Assembly: GCA_958450325.1 (NCBI GenBank)
Contig: OY288243.1
Location: 61,054,606 to 61,118,605 of the forward strand
Direction: 5' to 3'
DNA: 64,000 nt
Origin: Agrostemma githago
Lineage: Eukaryota; Streptophyta; Magnoliopsida; Caryophyllales; Caryophyllaceae
Position numbers and translations under genes: made by a program. This document shows, in pieces, positions 54,501 to 64,000 of this stretch. The notes under the pieces were generated by a model. That model saw nothing but the letters and a program-made list of their open reading frames with translations, had not been told where the DNA came from and ran no database searches. Position 1 is the stretch's first letter; every line of letters starts with the position of its first letter.

Positions 54501-57222
54501 CTGCTTCACAGGGCGAGCCTCCGGGTTAATGTTCAGCTTGTGAACAATAAAGGCCGGGTCGACCCCTGGCATCTCGTCTGCAGAGTAAGCGAATACGTCC
54601 CTATTTTCTCTTAGGACTGCAATTAGTTCCTTTTGGTAGGACTCCTCCAGGTCGGCCCCTATAAGGACCTGCCTTCCTGGCTCTAAGTCCACTAGCATGC
54701 TTTCCCCTTCAGGCTCTAGGTGGACTGGTTCTTGCTGGGCAGTCGGGATCTCACCTTCCCTGCTGGGAGAGCATTGGGCTTTTCGCTTCCCTTTTCTTTC
54801 TGTCTCATGGGCTTGCAGGGCCACAGAATAACAGTGTCTGGCCGACTCCTGATCCCCGTGGACCTTCCCCTCCATGCCAAAGTCTGTTACATAGGCTATG
54901 GTGAGGGCCCTAATTGATACAGCAGCTTCTATTTCATCTAGGGTGGCTCGGCCTATCAGGGCGTTGTACGCGGATTTGGCATCCACCACAACAAATGACG
55001 CTCTAACATTTCTTGCTGAGGTCCCCTCCCCAAACGTAACAGGCAGATCGATAACTCCCATGGGTAGCATGCCTGCTCCATTGAATCCATACAAAGATTC
55101 GGGGGCTGGTTTCAGGTGCCTTCTTTCAAGGTTCATTTTCTCAAAAGCATCTTTGTATAAGAGATTTGTGTAGGCGCCAGTGTCCACCATACACCTCTTG
55201 ACAATGTGATTGCTAATTTCCAGGGTTAAGACCAGAGGGTCACTATGCGGGTACACGACTCTCCCTGCATCTTCAGGGGTGATGCTTAGGGTAGTGCCCC
55301 TTGGGCTGCCTGCCTTCTCGGCGTAGCAAATTTGGTTCCGCAGCTCGCGGATCTTCCTTTTCTGGCTACGCCTGCTGGTCCGCCCCTCTGCATCTCCTGA
55401 TACTACATGGATGACCATGCGATTTTGGGCTGAGCCCTCAGGTTTGTCTGCCGCCTCTTTCTGGGGTTTGTTCTTTGCTGCATAGTTACTCAGCCAGCCG
55501 TTTCTTATTAGTTTCTCTATTTCGTCTTTTAAGTGGCGGCATTCCTCTGTGGTATAACCTATGCAATCGTGGAACGTGCAAAATTTCTTGGGATCCCCTT
55601 TTGGGCTGCGCGGCTTGTTTGGACGAGCCCATTTCGCTGTTTCTTTTTCCAACTCGAAGATTTCGGCTCTCGGCCTGTTGAGGGCCGTGTAGCTGTCAAA
55701 CCTTGGTTGGTATGTTGTGCGCTCCTTTTTGGGGGTGTCTCCCTCTTCTCTCTGCTTGCCTGGCTCATTTCTGCCACGTCCACCCTGCGGTCCCCCTTGC
55801 GGCCTTGTTTGGCCTGCAGGGGTATCCGGCAGGCTGTGAAACTCTTCCTGCAGAATAAACCCTTCAGCAATTTTCCTGGCCATGGCCAAGGTTTCTGGCT
55901 GGGCCCTGATCATCTGATTTTTCATTTCCCCTGGGAGCAGGGCGTAAGCAGCGGTGGAGTCATCGATCTCCCTGACTTGCTGGTAGGATAAGTAAAATCT
56001 TCTTAGGTACTCTCTTACACTTTCACCCTTTTTCTGCTTTAGGGTCATAAGATCGAAGCGAGTGAGACGTCTCCTTTTGTTCCCCGCATATTGTTCGAGG
56101 AAAACCTCGGCCAATTCTATGAAGAACTTGATTGATCCTTGGCGGAGGTCCCTGAACCACCCTTGTGCGAGCCCTACCAGGGTGGTTGGGAAGATTTTGC
56201 ACCAGATAGCGTCATCTACGTCGTACATGCCCATGTGGCTCTCGAATGCCGCCAGGTGGTCCTCTGGGTCTGTTGTCCCGTCAAACTTAATGGTGGGCAT
56301 TTTAATTTTCGGGATGGGGTATTCTTGTACCTCAGGATGAAGTGGGGTTTTCGTGGGCCTGCCTACCATTTGTGACCTGCTTTCCCCAGACTGGTTACCG
56401 TGAATATCCCATTGTTTGTGGATCGGTTTCCTCGTGCTGGGGGAGCGGTGCCTTGGAGGCGGCCTGCTTGCTGCTTCATCTTCTGTCTCAGGGGAGATTT
56501 GCCTGGGTCTCTTCCTCTGAGAGTGGCAGAGGTTGTCATCCTGGTGGTATCTAGATTCAAGCGGTTGCCCCCGGTTGAGCCTAGATTGCAGGCTTTGGGA
56601 TAAACCCGGGGCTGGCTGCTCCTTGACCGCCGGCGTTAACCTGGAGAAGACTCCGCCCTGCTTTTCTCCCAGGCGCTTTGACATGGGCTCCCTGTGCCTC
56701 ATTCGCTCCTGCAATTCCCGGGATAAACCTCTCTGTTCTCTAGACGCGGATTCTGTTGTGTGAATGGAGAATGCCTGCTGTTGGGCAGGTGGTTCTGGGC
56801 TGCCTGTTGTGATACGCCTTTGCACCTGCGCGTATACTTGTGCCGTCCTTCTTGCTTTCCTCTGAGCATTTCTGGCGGCGGTCCGCTTCGTGCCCCCAGC
56901 TCCATCCCTGCTTACTGAGGGTGGCTGCCTGGGGGCCGTTGCGACCCTGCCTACCAGGTCCTCAGGAATGAACTCCTGGTTTAGCATTGCAGAGAAGAAG
57001 GCGGCTGTCTGCGCCATTTGAGCTGGGGTCAGATTCAGAGTGTGCCCTGGGTGTCCCCAACTCAGATGCTACAGCAGCGTTTGGCACGCCTAAGAGACTG
57101 GTTCCTCTCACCCCCGGGATCGTGGCGGGAGGAATCCTCTCTGACTGTGGCATGCCATAAAGGGGGGTCACCGGTGGGACCGTCGGACCTGCCCCCGCAC
57201 TGGCGTCAATGATTTCTGGCAT
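51510..57222 (-). pseudogene. R2 gag-pol polyprotein, one frameshift and altered integrase residue
   Basis: ATG at 57222 (MPEIIDASAGAGPTVPP). After about 53 codons a 2-nt deletion relative to R1 (within GGGGACACCC, near 57057-57066) shifts the frame. From 57017 to TAA at 51510 the frame is open for 1,835 codons. Gag domain FDGTTDPEDHLAAFESHMGM; a 4-residue loss (TISL) in YALLPGEMK; protease MVDTGAYTNLLY; RT YVDDAIVKS; RNase H VHTDGSSTANGAGAGVV and LATDSQLIANQ; integrase zinc region CGHHIGGRSLAHKA...CRKCQLF and core GMDILGPF, FDHGRQFVND. The third catalytic position reads HPQTNGQAKAANK, with Lys where R1 has Glu. Gag is probably not made from the ATG and integrase should be inactive, although the rest looks recent. 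Confidence 0.93.
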
Positions 57223-57297
57223 GATTGATTGTTTTAGTTTTTTGTAATTAGGAATGGTTGATTTTTTTGTGGGTAATCCGTGGATACAACCAGAACC

Positions 57298-57315
57298 TCC
57301 CCACAGACGGCGCCA
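57298..57315 (-). other. Primer binding site of R2
   Basis: TGGCGCCGTCTGTGGGGA on the minus strand, 3 bp from the 5' LTR; identical to R1. Confidence 0.85.
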
Positions 57316-57318
57316 AAT

Positions 57319-58021
57319 TGTTCCGGTCACGGAAACAATTAACCCGGCTCTGGATCCGGGTTGTGTAATCGGATCGCTGGTAAGTAACAGATCGCCTGAT
57401 TTCCTTCAACCTGTCCTTTATCCCTCTCCTTTTGATCGGACCTTCCCGGCGGAGCTGGCCTGCTCCCTGTACAATGAACGCACAGGGCTCCGGAGGTTGT
57501 CCGAGGGAACCCTCTCCGATGCCTAAGTTAGTCCGTGAAATGCCTTGATGAACCTAGCTCGTGAGGAACTAGGTGGCGTTTTTAGGAGTGAGAGTCTAAA
57601 GAGAGAAAATCCAACCCCTCTCATGTGGGAAGTGGAAGAGTATTTATACTTTCCCACAAGAGAGAGGAAAAGAGAAGAGGAGAGAGGGAGAATGAGTGGA
57701 TGAGAGATTGACATGTGGTTTTACCTCATCCACTCGTTCTCCCTTACCTTTAGGCAGGATGATAGAGGGGGCTTCTGGGAACCTCGGCCCTGCTCAGGGA
57801 GAAGGTTGCCCGGAGGCAGGCGAGCGGGGAGTGCCTGCACGCCCTTCACAGCCAGCTGCCTTACCCTACCGGGCAGGCGGCCTCCTTGTAGCTTTGTTCC
57901 ACTAGGGAAATCCAGGTGTCTTATCCTGACGGCCTGCTGGGCAGGCTCCTCGGTTCCCTAGACGGGGTCTTTATGGGGCCTGCTAGGCGGGCGGTCCGAT
58001 GCAGGCTCCTGACCCTCATCA
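57319..58021 (-). repeat. 5' LTR of R2
   Basis: 703 bp; in element orientation TGATGAGGGTCAGG...CCGGAACA. Both U3 hairpins and the TATA box are present. A 13-bp extra piece near 57412-57424 explains the length difference from 45659-46348. Confidence 0.93.
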
Positions 58022-59041
58022 CTCACATTAGCAAAAATCTCTCTTTAATCTTTAGTTAATTCTAGTTAATCTTAGTTAATTAGTTCTTGTATTAAGAAGA
58101 TACTTGAAGATTTCTCCAAGCTTGACAACCTTGGGATTATTTTGGGGTTTCTTATTTATACAAGATTGCATCTTTTCTTCATCCTATTGTTGGTATAACT
58201 TTCTTTACTCTTGTTCTTTGTTATTAATTCAAGTTTGAATCTTTACTTAGTGTTGATTGTTATTGTTCATATTGTTCTTGATGATGAATGTTAGGGTTAT
58301 GGTGTTGTTTTCTCTTTTCATTGTTGTAGTTAGTTTGATTATGAGTGAGTAGTTTACTTGTGGGTTAGTAGGGGGATTAAGGGTAGGATATGGGTGATTA
58401 GGGTTTGATTAGGGGTAAAGGGTGAATCTTTGTTGTTAGTCACATACTTGGCACACCATGTGTTTGTTGAATTGCTTGTTTGAGTTGTAGTGGCCATGCT
58501 TCTCATGCTAGTCTTCTTCTACTCATTGTTTGTTTTGTGTGTGGACATGTTGAGAATAGTCGTTACACATACCATGTGGACTAGGGTTTAGACGCTATCA
58601 ACGCTAAACCCACCTTGACATCGGTTTAAGTTGTGACCGCCCGGACCGAATCTAACAATTAGGGAACATCTACACCCTCAACCACCCAAGTCACCCTACT
58701 ACACTTATGAACCCGACCTAACCCACTTCTTCGTCATATTTGATTCAACTTATTAGTTAGTCATCATTTCCTTAGTTTGCTAGTTAGTTTGATTATTAGC
58801 ATTGTTTAGCATTGTTATAGTCTAGTTCATCATTCGTCTAGTTCTTACCTCTCCTCCATCATAGTTTTCCATTTATCGCTATTTGTGTTTGTTTGTGTGA
58901 CCTAGTCTCGTTTTAGGCCAACCTAGTCTAAACATTGCGACACCGTCTCCGTGGACACGACCCGACTTACCCTAACTACCGTTAGGTGCTAGCCGGTTAT
59001 TATTTGGTGGCGGGATCCACGACAAATCCCTTAATCTATCA
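58022..59041 (+). repeat. 3' LTR of the Athila-like element, right part
   Basis: Begins with CTCAC, the right R2 target duplication, and follows 37553-38582 closely. Its last bases are CCCTTAATCTATCA instead of CCCACCATCA in the 5' LTR, then GTCAT at 59042-59046. Confidence 0.9.
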
Positions 59042-62000
59042 GTCATATTTTATTCCTTAATCTAATCGCTACATGAGTGTATAGTTGAACCGTCAATTTA
59101 ACGATCGTCCTAATGTTCATTACGTACATATGAAGTTACATTAATTATAACCATGACTTCGCGTTACTCATCCAGGTTATTTTGACATTGGAGACCCCAC
59201 TTGGAGTTGTGAGCATTGCGGATCCATGATGTGGTATGACGAAAGGGTTAGAAAAGATAGAAACACAAAGGTTCCAAAATTTTCAATGTTTTGTATGCAA
59301 GAGAAGGTAAAGCTTCCGTTTCTACAAAAACCACCATTAATGCTCACAAAATTGTATAACAAAAAGGATGCAAAAAGCAATCACTTTCTACAAAACATTC
59401 GAGTATACAATATGATGTTTTCCTTTACATCCATGGGAGAAAAGATTGACAAAACAATCAATCAAGGATGGTCCACATACTGTTTCAGACTACATGGGCA
59501 AAACTACCATAGCATAGGTAGCCTACTACCCACAGAAGGTTCGCCTCCAAGGTTCACCCAACTGTACATATATGACACCGATGATGAAATATCTAACAAA
59601 CAGCGTGCTATAAGGTATCATATTTTTTTCGTTTATTATTATGCTGCTCTATTGTTTCCTTAAGACTTTATGATATATCTTAACATGTATACCTCGCAGC
59701 CCCAACAATGTGAATGCCTTCGATGCTGATATAATATCTGAACAGAAGGTGATGTTAGATTCAAATAAATCTCTCGCCAAAGCTTTCGGGATGGCTAGAG
59801 ATGGATTATTTGCCGCCTCTACCTCAAATGGTACTAAAGAAATCAAACTACGTTTGATCGGAAAGAGGGAAAAGGATGGAAGGACGTACAACCTTCCCAC
59901 TACTTCTGAAGTGGCTGCTCTAATAGTCGGTGATATCGATTGTGCTACGTGCTACCGACGACAGAGATATATTGGTTAAGACACAAGATGGCTCATTGCA
60001 GAGGATTAGCGAGTTACATCCATCTTATCTGGCACTTCAATATCCGTTATTATTTTCTTACGGTGAAGATGGGTACCATTGTGATATCCTTCATTCAGAA
60101 GTCGATGGAGAAAATAGGTCGAAGCGTTTCCGACTTACAATGCGAGAATTTTTCGCATTTAGAATAATGGAAATGCTTATAGAACACGACTGCATATTAT
60201 TGGTTTCAAGAAAGTTATTTCAACAATTCTTAGTCGATGCTTACACGATGATTAAGACTGAGAGACTAGATTATATCCGTCGAAACCAACAAGTTCTGCG
60301 AGCAGATAAGTATATAACCTTAAAGGAAAGTGTTGATAAGGGTTTGACCAATCCGTCTTCTATGGGTCGTCGAGTAGTGCTACCATCATCATTCACATGC
60401 AGTGCTAGATATATGATTCAAAACTACCAAGATGCCATGGCTACTTGCAGGGAATTCGATTATCCTGACTTATTTATAACATTTACCTGTAACCCAAAAT
60501 GGCCAGAAATTATTAGATATGTAAAGAGGTTAGGTCTTCGGCCAGAGGACAGACCGGATATCCTTTGCAGAGTTTTTAAGATGAAACTTGATCAACTGAT
60601 AAGAGACCTAAAAAAGGGGGATTTGTTTGGTAAGGTGCAAGCAGGTTAGTCCATTAACCAAATCATGTTATTTTTCATTTTTTGTATTTCATATATTACA
60701 CTGAGATGTTCACCAATTTTTTATATAACTAATCGTCTAACAATCGTGACTCATTTCCTTGCAGTTATGTACATTGTGGAGTTTCAGAAGTGTGGTTTAC
60801 CTCACTTGCACATACTACTATTTTTGCATAGGGATGATAAGTTTCCAAATGCAGATCATATTGATAACATCATTAATTCTGTTGAAATCCCTGATAAAGA
60901 CAATGACCCAGTGTTGTATGAAGCCGTCAAGGAGCTGATGATGCATGGCCCATGTGGTGCGGCTAACCGTAACTCCCTGTGTATGGAAGACAGAAAATGC
61001 TCAAAGCGATTTCCTAAACCATTTAATCAAACCACCACTGTGGATGATGAAGGTTATCCTGTATACAGAAGAAGGGATAATGGTGTAACAGTGGTTAAAG
61101 GAGGAGTTGAACTTGACAAGAGATATGTTGTCCCATACAATCCCACACTTCTTATAAAATATCATGCTCACATTAATGTTGAATAGTGCAATCAATCCCG
61201 ATCCATAAAATATTTGTTCAAGTATATAAATAAAGGATATAACCGAGTCACTGCATCCTTCTCAAATGATGATCGTGATGAACAAGATGAGATCAAACTG
61301 TATTATGATTGTGGTTATATTTCAACGTTTGAAGCAGTTTGAAGGATTTTTGGATTCGACGTGCACTACTGAACACCACCTGTTGAAAGATTAAATTTTC
61401 ATCTTCCCGATGAGCAGAATGTGATATATAGTGAGTCAGAATCCTTGGATGCTATTTTGGACGAGCGCACTGTCGATGAGACAATGTTCTTAGCTTGGAT
61501 GGAATGCAACAAGAACAATGATGAAGCAAAAAATTTAACCTATGTTGAATTTCCAAAAAAAAAATTGTGTGGAATCGTGCAAGACGTGAGTGGACTCCAC
61601 GTAAAAAGGGATATTCAATCGGGAGAATATATCATGCTTCACCGGGAGCAGGTGAGAGATATTATTTGAGAACTTTACTTAATCATGCAAGAGGACCAGA
61701 GAGCTACGAAGATATAAGAACCGTCGACGGTGTCGTGTACACCACCTTTAAAGAAGCATGCTACATACGAGGTTTGCTTGACGACGACAAAGAATACATT
61801 GATGGAATCAAAGAAGCAAGTGAATGGGCAACTCCAATTATCTCAGAAACCTTTTTGTGATACTATTAATTTCTGGTAGCATGGCAAGGTCAGAAGATGT
61901 CTGGGAACAGACATGGCATCTTTTATCTGATGACATTTTATACAAGCAACGGAGATTTTTTCAGATTGAAGGTAATAGTTTAAATACCTTTTAAATTGTA

Positions 62001-62705
62001 TTTTCCCGGTACTGCTTTACATATACATACATACATATATGACAAGTAATGTGAATTGTATATTCAAAATTGTGACCTTTATTAACAGATTTACAACTAG
62101 GAGAGGAGGATATAAAAAACTACGCTTTAGTCGAAATTGAGACAATCCTCCAAAGAAATGGAAGTAGCCTAACAAGGTTTCCGACAATGATCGTGCCTGA
62201 CGAAATTCTTCTTAGAGATGGTGGTAATAGGCTCTTAGCGAACGAGCTTTCATATGACACGAGATCATTATCCCAAGAACATGCGAGACTTATACCATCT
62301 TTAACTGATGAGCAGAGGATAGTCTATGATAATATCATGACCGCCATTGATCATGATCGGGGCGGTGTTTTTTCGTTTATGGCTATGGAGGAACAGGAAA
62401 GACATTTTTATGGAGGACACTTTGTGCGGCTATCCGATCAAAAGGCGATATAGTTCTCCCCGTTGCATCAAGTGGAATTGTTGTTCTTATATTGCCGGGG
62501 GGGAGAACCACACATTCCAGATTTCGCATTCCGCTTAACGTTACTGAGGACTCCTATTGCAGCAACATCACACCAGGCTCCGATCTAACGGGCGTTCTTA
62601 TAAAAACAAAGCTCATAATTTGGGATGAAGCCCCCATGACGAAGAAGTATTGTTTTGAAGCGCTTGACAAAAGCTAAAGGGATGTAATGCGCAGCTACGA
62701 CGCTG

Positions 62706-64000
62706 ATGCGCGTTGTCGCTGACACGCATGCAAACAATATTTTTATCCCAACTTACTACTATGTAGTAGCGACAAGTCGAGGTCGATCCACAGGGAGGCA
62801 GTTTAAGCGATATTGGTTAAGTCTGAGGTTTAGTCGCGTTTGGGATTGAGAATGGGGGATTTTGGGACGAGAGAAGCTAGAGTAACTAAACGAGCTATAG
62901 AATTAAGGCGAGAATCTATTAATGGGAAAGGCGTTAGAGAGAGTCGGGGAGTCGGAAAACAAGATAAAAGTATAACATTGCAAGAATTATCACAAGGTGT
63001 ATACGGGAGGTCCCACCTTTCGGTTTCCCTACCGGCCAAGTTTAAGCCCGCTTTCGCGACTAATAAACTAAGGTCTCTAGACGAAATTACCCAAACCCCG
63101 AGTTTCTCCATATTGGTCCGAGTGAGTCAAGTCAACCTAGGTGATCAAGCTAAGTCAAACAAAACACAACAATACCATCAAGACAATATCACCCTCAAAC
63201 GCAATAATCTCACAAGATAAAACCTTTTCCTAGAACTCCTCCTCCCCTAGCCCCCTAACTAAAATCTACTCACTACCCATAATAAAACTAACACTAAGGA
63301 GACTAGGAGAAAGATTAAACATGATTAAACTAGAGGAGAAATAACTAATCTAACTCAATAAAGAAAACTACACTAACAAAACAACACTTAAGGAGGAAAA
63401 TAAGTAAACACACAAACTATGGAGAAATAAACTAAGGAGAGATACAAACAAACAAACAAACAAACAAACAAACAAACAAACAAACAAACAAACAAAGGAA
63501 AACTACACTAATAACATGAAGATTAACAAGATGAACAATGGATTAACAAGAAAACAAAACTAACTATTAGAGAAAAAGGGAGAAGAGGGAAACTACCAAT
63601 TATGGAAGAGACTAAGGAGGAAAATGAAGATTAACATAAATAAGAAGCTTCAAGAAATAATACAAAGATCGTGTCACTAAACCCTTGCAAAACCCTTGAA
63701 TCTTCAATATAAACACAATCTTCAACTAAAGATGGAAGCTTTGATCAGGAATTGTTGAGTAGAATTAATCTAATACTAATACTAATAAGATATACTAATT
63801 CTATGGGATTTTTACTAAGAGAGTTTTACTACAATTGCCACTACTAATCTTCTAAAGTACTCCTACTCCTAAGAGGCTCACTCAAGGCACAAGAGTGACA
63901 CAAAACCCTAGGTTAAGTATTTATAGTGTTCCTTAATGGGTCACACAAGCTTAAGGCCCGTAATCCAATTCCTCTTCATTAAACTAGACCTCCACCCTTT
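62706..64000. mobile_element. Unclassified repeat inserted in the Helitron helicase
   Basis: The helicase frame ends in RDVMRSYD at about 62700 and unrelated sequence begins (GATGCGCGTTGTCGCTGACA). It contains GTCGAGGTCGATCCACAGGG, is AT-rich from 63200 on, and has no convincing gene; the 126-aa ORF at 62840-63220 matches nothing I know. A minus-strand TATA-like CTATAAATAC lies near 63930. The right end is outside the window, so the class cannot be set. Confidence 0.4.
63444..63496. repeat. (CAAA)n microsatellite
   Basis: About 13 tandem CAAA units within the unclassified repeat. Confidence 0.95.

Larger units (their letters stand above)
45659..58021 (-). mobile_element. R2: Retand-like Ty3/gypsy (Tat lineage) retrotransposon, 12.4 kb
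   Basis: LTRs 45659-46348 (690 bp) and 57319-58021 (703 bp; a 13-bp indel explains the difference). Flanks are TTCAC (45654-45658) and CTCAC (58022-58026); the uninterrupted LTR copy near 37548 has CTCAC, so the left copy mutated. Element order on minus: LTR, PBS (57315-57298), gag-pol (57222-51510), tandem array (51265-50501), then two plus-strand genes (46695-47279, 47877-50247), LTR. It is a different subfamily from R1, with the same plan. Both antisense genes are open; gag-pol has a 2-nt deletion and an altered integrase residue. Confidence 0.94.
36957..59041 (+). mobile_element. Athila-like Ty3/gypsy element without RT/integrase, interrupted by R2
   Basis: 5' LTR 36957-38582, tRNA-Asp-type PBS at 38586, gag 38809-40818, protease region 40752-42011, long non-coding 3' part, PPT at 45030, 3' LTR 45044-45658 plus 58022-59041. 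GTCAT flanks both ends (36952-36956, 59042-59046). By eye about 19 LTR differences in 1.6 kb. No reverse transcriptase, RNase H or integrase is present between protease and PPT, so it depends on another element for movement. It sits in an intron of the Helitron gene. Confidence 0.92.
36759..62705 (+). pseudogene. Helitron Rep/helicase gene, split by Athila and truncated
   Basis: Exons from splice signals and frame: 36759-36779, 36909-36941, 59176-59614, 59700-60644, 60765-61971, 62089 to about 62705. Joining 36941 to 59176 reads NNGAYTSGEG-YFDIGDPTW then CEHCG, as in plant Helitron proteins. Helitron_like_N follows (FDYPDLFITFTCNPKWPEI). The Rep HUH motif is KCGLPHLHILLFL (60790-60830) and the tyrosine region is IKYLFKYINKGYNRV (about 61200). 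PIF1 helicase motifs are YGYGGTGKTFLW (near 62378) and LIIWDEAPM (near 62610). Damage: frameshifts near 59940, 61560 (A10 run), 61850 and 62365; TAG at 61184 and TAA near 62674 in frame. It would nick DNA and unwind it for rolling-circle transposition. The gene stops at the next insertion, so the 3' end is missing. Confidence 0.9.

Noticed and set aside
63444..63496. Possible telomere-like repeat
   Set aside because: The unit is CAAA, not the plant telomere heptamer; a plain microsatellite.

Overview
This is repeat-dominated nuclear DNA from a plant, almost certainly a eudicot. Ty3/gypsy Tat-type, Athila-type and Ty1/copia LTR retrotransposons, a plant Helitron and small terminal-inverted-repeat elements are nested in one another. 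I found no clear single-copy host gene, tRNA, rRNA or CRISPR array. Two elements match what I remember of the Retand family of Silene (Tat lineage, antisense ORFs plus a tandem repeat between pol and the 3' LTR). That points weakly to Caryophyllales; the species cannot be named from sequence alone.

Layout. 1-9251: an Ogre-like Tat element on the minus strand (5' LTR 7297-9251, tRNA-type primer site, broken gag, RNase H and integrase, RT missing) with an antisense DUF7745-like gene at 801-2288. 9395-10088: a second, broken DUF7745-like gene. 10428-35702: a decayed Ty1/copia element on the minus strand with 495/497-bp LTRs and the target duplication AACTA. Inside it sit a 12.2-kb Retand-like element R1 (12211-24404, plus strand, TSD ATATA), two mutually inverted TIR elements A and B (about 24450-27133 and 27160-30882) carrying FAR1-like fragments, and a small TIR element C (about 30943-31410). 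All of these lie at (TA)n or (GA)n tracts. 36759-62705: exons of a Helitron Rep/helicase gene. One of its introns is split by an Athila-like element (36957-59041, plus strand, TSD GTCAT). The 3' LTR of that Athila is itself split by a second Retand-like element R2 (45659-58021, minus strand, TSD TTCAC/CTCAC). 62706-64000: an unclassified repeat that cuts off the Helitron helicase.

How the parts fit. R1 and R2 share one plan: LTR, PBS, a single gag-pol ORF of about 1,900 codons, a 125-135-bp tandem repeat array, then two genes on the opposite strand, each with its own TATA box. Gene a encodes a basic, Cys-rich protein with an acidic tail. Gene b encodes a PF04195-like domain followed by a coiled coil and has one conserved intron. 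R1 gag-pol carries three nonsense codons, all C-to-T in CG or CHG context. R2 gag-pol is nearly open but has a 2-nt deletion near the gag start, and the catalytic Glu of its integrase is replaced by Lys. By eye, LTR differences are about 3.6% for copia, 2.2% for R1, 1.2% for Athila and 1.7% for R2. This agrees with the copia/R1 nesting; the Athila and R2 values are too close to order.

The least explained features are the conserved antisense two-gene module of R1/R2, hairpins with compensatory changes in their U3, a row of hairpins with a shared loop in the Athila 3' region, and oriented GTAAC-motif arrays in elements A and B.
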